Assembly (NCBI RefSeq): GCF_000495815.1
Contig: NZ_AWGE01000014.1
Location: 116,925-180,924 of the forward strand
Reading direction: 5' to 3'
Length of the DNA: 64,000 bases
From: Asticcacaulis sp. AC466
GTDB lineage: Bacteria; Pseudomonadota; Alphaproteobacteria; Caulobacterales; Caulobacteraceae
Shown here: in pieces, positions 56,575 through 63,000 of the stretch
How positions within the stretch are numbered: the first letter of the stretch is position 1
Layout of the letters: every line of letters starts with the position of its first letter
The notes under the pieces: generated by a model
What the model saw: the letters and a program-made list of their open reading frames with translations, nothing else
What the model was told of the DNA's origin: nothing
Database searches by the model: none
Position numbers and translations under genes: made by a program

Positions 56575-56913
56575 CTAATCGTCGCCTGACGCTGCGTAGG
56601 CCTTTATTTCGGCACGGTATCTCGCAATCACGGTTTCAAGTTCCGTGCGAATCCATTCAACGACCCGTGGCCAAACAGCCTTATGAGGTAGGCCTCGCCC
56701 GTCAAGCCACCGGTAAACCGATGACGGACTGAAACCGAGGTCGCCCGCGAACTGTGAGACTTCAAGATAATTGTGTTTGAAAGCCGCTTGCAGCACGTCG
56801 AACATCTGCTCGCGTTCAGTCACAGATTCGAATTCCAGCATACCGTGGAACGTCTTGAGAAACTCGAGAGAATGCGTTTTCTCGAGGGTGCTGTATTGAC
56901 CAAGAGGTGGCAT
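56575..56913 (-). CDS. Helix-turn-helix protein
   Basis: 112 residues from MPPLGQYSTLEKTHSLEFLK (GGAG eight bases before). The central part EVSQFAGDLGFSPSSVYRWL, DGRGLPHKAVWPRVVEWIRT is a Cro/C1-type or AlpA-like HTH, with the recognition helix around SPSSVYRWL. The N-terminal part (EFESVTEREQMFDVLQAAFK) is helical. Likely a local repressor. It faces the three-TM gene and reads away from the GNAT-like operon on its other side, with 267 bases between. Confidence 0.65.
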   Translation of the reverse strand: MPPLGQYSTLEKTHSLEFLKTFHGMLEFESVTEREQMFDVLQAAFKHNYLEVSQFAGDLGFSPSSVYRWLDGRGLPHKAVWPRVVEWIRTELETVIARYRAEIKAYAASGDD

Positions 56914-57180
56914 CGGTCAAACTCCATTTTCTTTGTCTAAGTTGCATCGACGCAGGTGACGAACAAGTCTCCGCCCGTTCGACCGCGTCAGGCCTTCAAC
57001 GATTGGCAATGCGATACCCCAATTCACCTTTGCCAACAAGTGTCAAATTGCACTTTTTTATCATATCTGGACAAAATGTCACACTGAGTCGATTCATCTC
57101 CTTGCACAAGATTCCCATTTAGGATACCTTGTTGCATAATTAACCATTTCAGGAGCCGTGAACCGGGACTGGAGACACCT
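56914..57180. promoter_or_regulatory. AT-rich divergent control region with a repeated motif
   Basis: GTCAAACTCCATTTTCTT (56916-56933) and GTCAAATTGCACTTTTTT (57042-57059) agree at 14 of 18 positions, 126 bases apart. The first overlaps the HTH gene's leader. They may be operators for the HTH protein, controlling itself and the GNAT-like operon. TTGACA on the minus strand (within GTGCAATTTGACAC) fits a -35 element for the HTH gene. Confidence 0.4.
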
Positions 57181-57807
57181 ATGCTAAGGGCACGCGCGGT
57201 GCACCCAAAGGATGAAAGCCAACGACACCGGCTCCTTGCCTTTATCAAGGCGGAGGCCAGAGGTGGCTTGTTTCCTCGCCCCGCGAATATCCTGGATAAT
57301 GCGATCCAAAGCGGTCAGGCCATCTATATTGAAGACGGCGAGGCGATTGTTGCGGGCGCCCTTATGTTTGATTACACGGGCAACCGGTGTCATTACTACG
57401 AAATCGGCACCCACCTGGTCGCACGCAGCCATGAGGGACGTGGCTTTCAGGTCGCACTTACCCGCCTTCAGATCGCTCAGGCCTGCCTCGACCTTGAAGA
57501 CATTGAGGCGAGCCCCATATTCGCCATAATGGAGAATAATTCTCCATCACTACATAACGCTGTAAATCACGCGCGGTTTAAAATCTGGGAATTGCCAGAC
57601 GAACTTCGATCACTCCGCGATCGCACCGGTGTTAGATCTAGTGCTGAAAAGCTTGTTTGCAACGCTGATGATGAAGCGATCCAAGCTGCGTTCAGTGCCC
57701 TTAGAGTAAGCGTTTCGGGTGGCGTGCTGAAGACTCATAAGGATGAGACGCCCATCCACCTCGACTTCCCTTGGTTAGATTACCTCCTGCAGGCAGGCCC
57801 CTACTAG
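57181..57807 (+). CDS. GNAT-like putative acetyltransferase
   Basis: 208 residues from MLRARAVHPKDESQRHRLLA (CTGGAGACACC before it). The core YEIGTHLVARSHEGRGFQVA resembles motif A of GNAT enzymes (acyl-CoA loop, EGRGF), preceded by GEAIVAGALMFDYTG, a strand pair usual in this fold. The C-terminal part (ALRVSVSGGVLKTHKDETPI) is extra. Substrate unknown. It is seven bases from the membrane-protein gene that follows, so the two are an operon. Confidence 0.6.
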   Translation: MLRARAVHPKDESQRHRLLAFIKAEARGGLFPRPANILDNAIQSGQAIYIEDGEAIVAGALMFDYTGNRCHYYEIGTHLVARSHEGRGFQVALTRLQIAQACLDLEDIEASPIFAIMENNSPSLHNAVNHARFKIWELPDELRSLRDRTGVRSSAEKLVCNADDEAIQAAFSALRVSVSGGVLKTHKDETPIHLDFPWLDYLLQAGPY

Positions 57808-57814
57808 AAGGACG

Positions 57815-58759
57815 ATGGTCATGAACGAATTCGAAAATGGCGAGCTATTCCCTATCGGTGGGATCCACCAGGCCTCGAAGATGTATCTGGCCGACGCTGC
57901 GGAATTGGGGCGGTTCGATGCAGGCAGGCTGCGGACCTTGGAAAAAGAGTGGCAGGCGGCCTATTCGGTCCTGCCGAGGAATGAGGCGCCGTTCTCGTTT
58001 GCCACCGCACTCATGAAGTTCGACGGGCAAAATGGGCGTCTAACCTTCATCTATTCGCCGTCTGCGGATGCCTTTGTTTTGTTGACCTTCACCTTGAAGC
58101 CGTCAACGCGCGGAAGCGGCAATGTCGTCACCATCGATGCTGGCCTTTCCCACCGGCCGAAGCCGCCGGTTCTGACCGAGGCAACGCCTGGCATCGCCGT
58201 CGGCGCCGTCGCATTTGCGGGGGCCGCCGATGCCGATGTCATGGGGAGGCTTGAGGCGTTCAATGTTCCGGTCTTGCAATTCCTGGCCAAAGAACAGGCC
58301 GAACGGCAGGCCAACGTCCGTGCGTTTGTTAGCGCAGCAACCACCAATGCAGCATTTGTCTTCGCCGCCGAAGATGGCCGCGTCAAACAACTCGTCGAAC
58401 AATGCGAGCTTATGGACGCCGAAATGCGGCTCTCGGAGGATCGCACTTGGAATGCTATGGCTGCACAGGTGCGCGCGCATTATGTAACGCAAATGGCGCT
58501 TAGGCGGTCACGCGCGCTTCGCGCCTGGCTTCTGGGCGCAGCGGCAACGATTCTGATCGGTGCTGTTATGATGACCGATGAAGGCGAGCTTGCGCCGGTG
58601 GTGCTCGGGACGGCAGGTGTATTGGGTGGCGCTTCCGCTCTGGCCGCGCTGCGTGCAACCGGGCGCCTGCCTCTGCGCCGTTTGGCTGACAGTTGGGGCC
58701 TGACGAGTGGCCTGCGCGCCGTTCGAAGCCTTCTTTCGGCGCGCATCCATGTCGTTTGA
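57815..58759 (+). CDS. Unknown two-TM protein, partner of the GNAT-like gene
   Basis: 314 residues. A soluble N-terminal half (PFSFATALMKFDGQNGRLTF, IYSPSADAFVLLTFTLKPST) is followed by a coiled-helical middle (FLAKEQAERQANVRAFVSAA, QLVEQCELMDAEMRLSE) and a C-terminal pair of membrane helices (LRAWLLGAAATILIGAVMM, VVLGTAGVLGGASALAAL). No known family recognised. AAGGACG is its ribosome site. The form, a soluble domain on two C-terminal membrane helices, is common among bacterial effectors, but nothing here shows that role. Confidence 0.6.
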   Translation: MVMNEFENGELFPIGGIHQASKMYLADAAELGRFDAGRLRTLEKEWQAAYSVLPRNEAPFSFATALMKFDGQNGRLTFIYSPSADAFVLLTFTLKPSTRGSGNVVTIDAGLSHRPKPPVLTEATPGIAVGAVAFAGAADADVMGRLEAFNVPVLQFLAKEQAERQANVRAFVSAATTNAAFVFAAEDGRVKQLVEQCELMDAEMRLSEDRTWNAMAAQVRAHYVTQMALRRSRALRAWLLGAAATILIGAVMMTDEGELAPVVLGTAGVLGGASALAALRATGRLPLRRLADSWGLTSGLRAVRSLLSARIHVV

Positions 58760-58854
58760 GGGGGCAAGCCGAGGCGGCTGAGTACGCGTTGACGCGCCTA
58801 TGCCCCCGAAACCCTATTCGTACGCATTTTCTGCCAGCCATTTGTGCGCGCCGG

Positions 58855-58934
58855 CCCTGCTCTTGATAGGGAGGTGGGGGCGCGTGGAGGCGTGGCTTAT
58901 GCGGTCGCTATCACCCACCCTATCAAGAGCAGGG
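58855..58934. repeat. 17-bp perfect inverted repeat with 46-base loop
   Basis: CCCTGCTCTTGATAGGG (58855-58871) and CCCTATCAAGAGCAGGG (58918-58934) are exact complements. TCTTGATAG occurs a third time at 58961-58969, next to the MarR operator. The stem is followed by no T-run. It stands in the 237-base gap between the two-TM gene and marR, which are on the same strand. Confidence 0.75.
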
Positions 58935-58969
58935 CTTTCGCCGGTGATCACAAACCCGTGTCTTGATAG

Positions 58970-58989
58970 ATATACAAGCGCTTGTATAT
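58970..58989. promoter_or_regulatory. MarR-type operator
   Basis: ATATACAAGCGCTTGTATAT is a perfect 20-base palindrome ending eight bases before the MarR start codon. Size and place fit an autoregulatory operator of this family, also covering the S41 gene downstream. Confidence 0.7.
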
Positions 58990-58996
58990 TTGGCGG

Positions 58997-59470
58997 ATGA
59001 CGACGCCTGCCACATTGGGAACGCTGCTCCGCCGGCTGATCGAGCACCTCGATGGCGCGGTCGAGCAGACATATATCGATGCCGGACTTGAATATCGCCC
59101 ACGCTACACGCCGGTCGTTCGCGCCCTGCTGGCCGAAGGGCCGTCCACGATCCGGGCCTTGTCGCAACATACCGGCGTCACGCATTCCGCCACCGGCCAG
59201 ACCGTCAACCAGATGGAGCGCTGTGGCCTGGTCACCTTGGTGGCGGGGGCGGATGCACGCGAGCGGATCGTGGCGCTGTCGCCTTATGCCGAGAGCATCG
59301 TGCCGCGACTCGAAAGCGTTTGGGCCACCACCGAAACCGCCGCGCGAACGCTCGACGACGAGCTTGGCGTGTCGTTGCCGGACCTGATCGCCCAGGCCCT
59401 CGAACGGCTTGAGGCCAACCCCTTTATTGACCGTCTCAGGGCCGCATCGTCCGGCGAGCCCACCCCTTGA
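58997..59470 (+). CDS. MarR-family transcriptional regulator
   Basis: 157 residues from MTTPATLGTLLRRLIEHLDG. Winged helix: PSTIRALSQHTGVTHSATGQ, TVNQMERCGLVTLVAGADAR, ERIVALSPYAESIVPRLESV, with the usual N- and C-terminal dimer helices. The stop overlaps or abuts the S41 gene, so both form one unit under the palindromic operator. The signal is unknown. Confidence 0.85.
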   Translation: MTTPATLGTLLRRLIEHLDGAVEQTYIDAGLEYRPRYTPVVRALLAEGPSTIRALSQHTGVTHSATGQTVNQMERCGLVTLVAGADARERIVALSPYAESIVPRLESVWATTETAARTLDDELGVSLPDLIAQALERLEANPFIDRLRAASSGEPTP

Positions 59471-59484
59471 AAGGCGCTTTCTCT

Positions 59485-60831
59485 ATGTCGTTTCGCATCG
59501 CCGCCCTCAGCCTGATCCTGCTTGCGGCCTCTCCCGTTTACGCTCAGCAAGCCGCACCGGTAACCGCCGCGCCTGTGGCGGCGGTTTCGCTCACGGCCGC
59601 GCAACGTTCCGCCGCCATCGCGGACATAACGAAGACAGTGACCGATCGCTATGTGTTTCCCGATCGCGTGCCCGCCATTGTCGCTCGGTTGGAAGAGGGC
59701 CTGAAATCTGGGCGCTACGATACCGATAGCCCCGGCGCGTTCGCCGCGCGCGTCACCGAGGACCTGCGGGCGGCGAGCCATGACCGGCACATGTATCTGA
59801 ACTACGCGCCCGACCAGTTCGCCGCCGCCAGCGCCGGCAAAGACGATAACGCGGACAGTCCCGAACTTCAGGCGCTGTGGGCGCGTCAGGCGAAGCGTGA
59901 TAATCACGGCCTGACGGAAATGAAAATACTGCCCGGCAATGTGCGGTATCTGCGCATTACCGGCTTCGAGTGGGTCGAAGATCAGACCGGCGCGGCCTAT
60001 GACGCCGCGCTGCGCTTCCTCCGTGACGGAGACGCCGTCATCATCGATTTGCGCGACAATGGCGGCGGGTCGCATGCGGCGGTTCGCTATCTCCTCAGCC
60101 ATTTCATGAACAGCGACCAGCTCGACATCACCTTCCTTGAAACCGGCAAGGACCCCATTCAATCGCGCACGCTGGAATATCTTCCGGCCGGCCGGCTGAA
60201 GGGTAAGCCGCTTTTTGTGCTGATCAACAACCGGGTCGGATCGGGAGCGGAGGCCTTTGCCTACGACGTGCAACAATTCCATCTCGGTACGCTCATCGGC
60301 GCCACTACAGCCGGGGCGGCGAACAACAACAGCTTCTCGCCCGTCGCGCCGGGTTTCATGCTCAGTTGCTCCTATGGGCGGCCTGTCCACCCTGTTTCGA
60401 AATCGAATTGGGAGGGCGTCGGGGTGGCACCGGATGTGGCGGCGGACCCCGCGCAAGCGCTGGATCTGGCTCAGTCGCTTGCTCTCGCCGAACTCATCGA
60501 GCGGTCGGACGCGGACGGTGCCGACCGGGCCGATTGGGCCTGGGCGCGCCCGGCGATCGAAGCGCGTCTTCATCCGCCCGTGTTGTCGTCCGATAGATTG
60601 CGCCCGCTTGCCGGGCAATATGGCGCGCAACGCGTGCTGTGGCGCGACGGTGCTCTTTATTATGTCCGGCGCAATGGCCAGGCCGCGCGGCTGATTCCTT
60701 TGAGCGCCGATGGATTATTCTCGGTCGATGGCTATGACGATCACCTCCATATCCGCCTGACGGGAGATGCCATGGAGATGCAGTGGAATGACGAACCCGC
60801 GCCGACCCGCCTGCTGAGATCGAAGACGTGA
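59485..60831 (+). CDS. Exported S41-family peptidase
   Basis: 448 residues from MSFRIAALSLILLAASPVYA, a signal peptide; a TTG at 59467 overlapping the MarR stop is a possible earlier start. The N-terminal helical region (ITKTVTDRYVFPDRVPAIVA) and tail-protease domain: VRYLRITGFEWVEDQTGAAY, VIIDLRDNGGGSHAAVRYLL, and the nucleophile Ser in NNRVGSGAEAFAYDVQQF. No PDZ domain is seen. The C-terminal domain (PLAGQYGAQRVLWRDGALYY, DAMEMQWNDEPAPTRLL) is a beta-barrel-like extension. Its last 137 bases are repeated at 62146-62283. Confidence 0.85.
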   Translation: MSFRIAALSLILLAASPVYAQQAAPVTAAPVAAVSLTAAQRSAAIADITKTVTDRYVFPDRVPAIVARLEEGLKSGRYDTDSPGAFAARVTEDLRAASHDRHMYLNYAPDQFAAASAGKDDNADSPELQALWARQAKRDNHGLTEMKILPGNVRYLRITGFEWVEDQTGAAYDAALRFLRDGDAVIIDLRDNGGGSHAAVRYLLSHFMNSDQLDITFLETGKDPIQSRTLEYLPAGRLKGKPLFVLINNRVGSGAEAFAYDVQQFHLGTLIGATTAGAANNNSFSPVAPGFMLSCSYGRPVHPVSKSNWEGVGVAPDVAADPAQALDLAQSLALAELIERSDADGADRADWAWARPAIEARLHPPVLSSDRLRPLAGQYGAQRVLWRDGALYYVRRNGQAARLIPLSADGLFSVDGYDDHLHIRLTGDAMEMQWNDEPAPTRLLRSKT

Positions 60832-60947
60832 CACCGCGTCGTAGCGCCTTTCGCTGTCCGCGTTAGGGCTGCCAGACGCAGGGTTTTAAAGCTGAAGCCA
60901 CCGGAAAAAGCGCGGGATCGACCCAAAACGTCGTAAGGCCTTAAAAA

Positions 60948-60993
60948 AGCCTTGTACCGATCAGTACAATGTTGTACTGATCGGTACAAGGCT
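60948..60993. promoter_or_regulatory. 46-bp perfect palindrome, TetR operator
   Basis: Two inverted copies of TTGTACCGATCAGTACAA, separated by TG, extended by AGCC/GGCT on each side: arms of 22 bases around a 2-base centre. Each half is itself nearly symmetric, as in sites for two TetR dimers. It lies 116 bases before the DUF1348-TetR operon, so autoregulation is likely. The 60832-61108 gap shows no gene. Confidence 0.75.
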
Positions 60994-61108
60994 CCCAACC
61001 TTTATTAGCAACACACTGAACCGCCGCACGGTCATCACTGCCCGTTCCGTTGCGGCCCTTGTATCGCCGTCGCTTGTCGATACCCGTCGCATCCCGAAAG
61101 GAAATGAA

Positions 61109-61573
61109 ATGTCCCGTCCGCCACTTCCCCCTTACACCCACGACACGGCTGTCGAGAAGGTACGCCTGGCCGAAGATGGCTGGAACACCCGCGATGCCGC
61201 CAAAGTTGCCCTTGCCTATACGCTGGACACGCGCTGGCGTAACCGGGTCGAATTCGCGACCAATCGACAGGAGGCGCAAGCGTTCCTGGAGCGCAAATGG
61301 AACAAAGAACACGAATACAGGCTCATCAAGGAACTTTGGGCCTTTACCGGCAACCGTATTGCCGTGCGCTATGCGTACGAGTATCGTGACGATGTGGGAC
61401 AATGGTTCCGCGCCTACGGAAACGAAAATTGGCAATTTGCCGAAGACGGACTGATGTCGAACCGCCACGCCAGCATCAATGAAATGCCAATCAAGGAAGC
61501 GGAGCGCCTGTTCCACTGGCCGCTCGGCCGCCGTCCGGACGATCATCCGTCACTAAGCGATCTGGGCCTTTGA
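61109..61573 (+). CDS. DUF1348 (NTF2-like fold) protein
   Basis: 154 residues. [60 protein letters not shown], and [20 protein letters not shown] are family-typical for DUF1348, a small cone-shaped NTF2-like domain often found next to TetR regulators. Catalytic role unknown. GAAAGGAAATGAA before the ATG is a good ribosome site. TTGA overlap joins it to the TetR gene. Confidence 0.9.
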   Translation: MSRPPLPPYTHDTAVEKVRLAEDGWNTRDAAKVALAYTLDTRWRNRVEFATNRQEAQAFLERKWNKEHEYRLIKELWAFTGNRIAVRYAYEYRDDVGQWFRAYGNENWQFAEDGLMSNRHASINEMPIKEAERLFHWPLGRRPDDHPSLSDLGL

Positions 61574-62151
61574 GTTCCAAGCGCATCCTCACCGACCGCG
61601 AAAGCGCTCTGCCGGCATTGGCGGAAGCGTTCCGTGAGCATGGCTTCGAAGGGGCGAGCCTGGCCTCTCTCTCAAAGGCAACAGGCCTTGGCAAGGGCAG
61701 CCTCTACAACTTCTTTCCAGGTGGGAAGGAAGAGATGATGGAAGCTGTCCTTGAGAATATCGATGGCTGGTTTGCCAAAGCGATTTTCGCGCCCCTAGAG
61801 CATGGTCCTGATCCGGCGGCGGCTGTCACGGCCATGTTTGACGACGTGACCGCGTACTTCCGCTCCGGACAAAGGGTTTGCGTCGTTGGGTGTCTCGGAC
61901 TGAACGCCGCGGGCGAGACATTCTCGGGCAAGGTGAAAGCGTATTTCGCTCGCTGGATTTCGTCCCTGGCGCACTGTCTTGAAGTGGGGAAGGTTCCGCC
62001 GGGGTTGGCATTGGAACTCGCTGAAGAAGCCGTTTCTGGAATACAGGGTGCAATTGTTTTGGCCCGGGCGCTGGGCGACGAAGCGAGCTTTCAACGGATC
62101 GTTCACCGCCTCCGGTCGTCCTTGCTGGATGCGATCGACCGCCATGGCTGA
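61570..62151 (+). CDS. TetR-family transcriptional regulator
   Basis: 193 residues from a TTG overlapping the DUF1348 stop. [44 protein letters not shown]-terminal TetR_C domain with a [13 protein letters not shown] segment containing two Cys. The two close Cys could respond to oxidants or electrophiles, as in some relatives; this is a guess. The stop codon lies in the first bases (62146-62151) of the S41-derived repeat, so the gene's end was set by that junction. Confidence 0.88.
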   Translation: MSSKRILTDRESALPALAEAFREHGFEGASLASLSKATGLGKGSLYNFFPGGKEEMMEAVLENIDGWFAKAIFAPLEHGPDPAAAVTAMFDDVTAYFRSGQRVCVVGCLGLNAAGETFSGKVKAYFARWISSLAHCLEVGKVPPGLALELAEEAVSGIQGAIVLARALGDEASFQRIVHRLRSSLLDAIDRHG

Positions 62152-62283
62152 TTCCGTTGAGCGCCGATGGATTATTCCCGGTCGAAGGCTATGATGACCA
62201 CCTCCGTATCCGCCTGACGAGGGATGTCATGGAGATGCAGTGGAATGACGAACCCGCGCCGACCCGCGTGCCGAGGCCGAGAT
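62146..62283 (+). pseudogene. Duplicated 3' end of the S41 peptidase gene
   Basis: Aligns without gaps to 60689-60826 at an offset of 1457, with about 12 to 15 differences. The stretch MEMQWNDEPAPTR is kept in frame, and no start or upstream domain is present. It begins at the TetR stop codon and ends at GAT GAA. It is a partial copy, so S41 3' sequences flank the DUF1348-TetR unit as direct repeats. Confidence 0.88.
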
Positions 62284-62430
62284 GAACCGAAGGTGCGCGT
62301 TCCCGTTTGCGCCCAAGGCGGACATTCTCATCAACGACGCAATCCTGAGCCGAAAGCAGTCATCAGAATGTGGATCGCCAATTTCCGTTCGGTGCGCTAG
62401 GAACGCCAGACCCTCAATGGAGCAGAATAA

Positions 62431-62754
62431 ATGCTGGTTTTTGAAAATGCACGGCTGCTCGCAGAAACGTGGGTCCGATGCGTTTGTGGTGAGAGAGTTA
62501 AACTGGTCAGGGCTTCAACAATCGCAAAGCCATACGGTTGGGTCTTTTTCTATCAGTCCAGCGCCTTTCTAATCAACCCAGATGATTTTTCCGCCGCGTT
62601 AGCTGGAAATGCCTCTTTTATTATTGATCGTTAAGATGGTCAGATAACAGTATTTGGAACTTCTTTGACCATGGATCGGTATCTAGAAAACTTCGAACAA
62701 AACTTGCCCCCAGCACGGATGTACGCGAAGCCTGAGCAGCCTGTCTGGTCTTGA
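62431..62754 (+). pseudogene. Imm35/YrhB-like immunity protein gene interrupted by one in-frame stop
   Basis: From ATG at 62431 (ATGGAGCAG stands upstream) the frame reads LVRASTIAKPYGWVFFYQSS, INPDDFSAALAGNASFIIDR and then TAA at 62632-62634. Beyond the stop the same frame continues DGQITVFGTSLTMDRYLENF to TGA at 62752-62754. The combined 107 residues fit the Imm35 fold (GWVFFYQS..., GN..IIDR-DG...GT), whose domain continues across the stop. One changed codon therefore disables an otherwise intact gene; readthrough or a sequence error is the alternative. Confidence 0.75.
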
Positions 62755-62832
62755 TTGTCATAACTACGAGCATCCTTGGCCGGAGCGCAGCCGATCCAAT
62801 TCGGCGCATTCGCGCCCTTTCCGGAAATAAGA

Positions 62833-62864
62833 CTGACAGTCTGACAGTCTGACAGTCTGACAGT
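62833..62864. repeat. Four tandem copies of CTGACAGT
   Basis: Exact 8-base units at 62833, 62841, 62849 and 62857. They lie in the 246-base gap between the Imm35-like remnant and the AlbA_2 gene, in no supported gene. An 8-base period is prone to slipped-strand length change. Confidence 0.85.
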
Positions 62865-63000
62865 TCCTGGGTTGGTTCCCCCAAGGCGGTCATAATCGCT
62901 CCGAAGTGTCTGTTGCGGCAGTTCTTTGCTCCTGGCCCCCCAAAAGAAATGCCGGGTGAGCTAACCCGTCGAACCAATCCCCTTAATTTCAAATCTTGTA

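Noticed and set aside
62833..62864. CRISPR-like array
   Set aside because: Units are only 8 bases with no spacers; a simple tandem repeat.
62621..62992. A 123-codon minus-strand frame across the CTGACAGT repeat
   Set aside because: Overlaps the Imm35-like frame, has no domain, and contains the tandem repeat. Not convincing as a gene.
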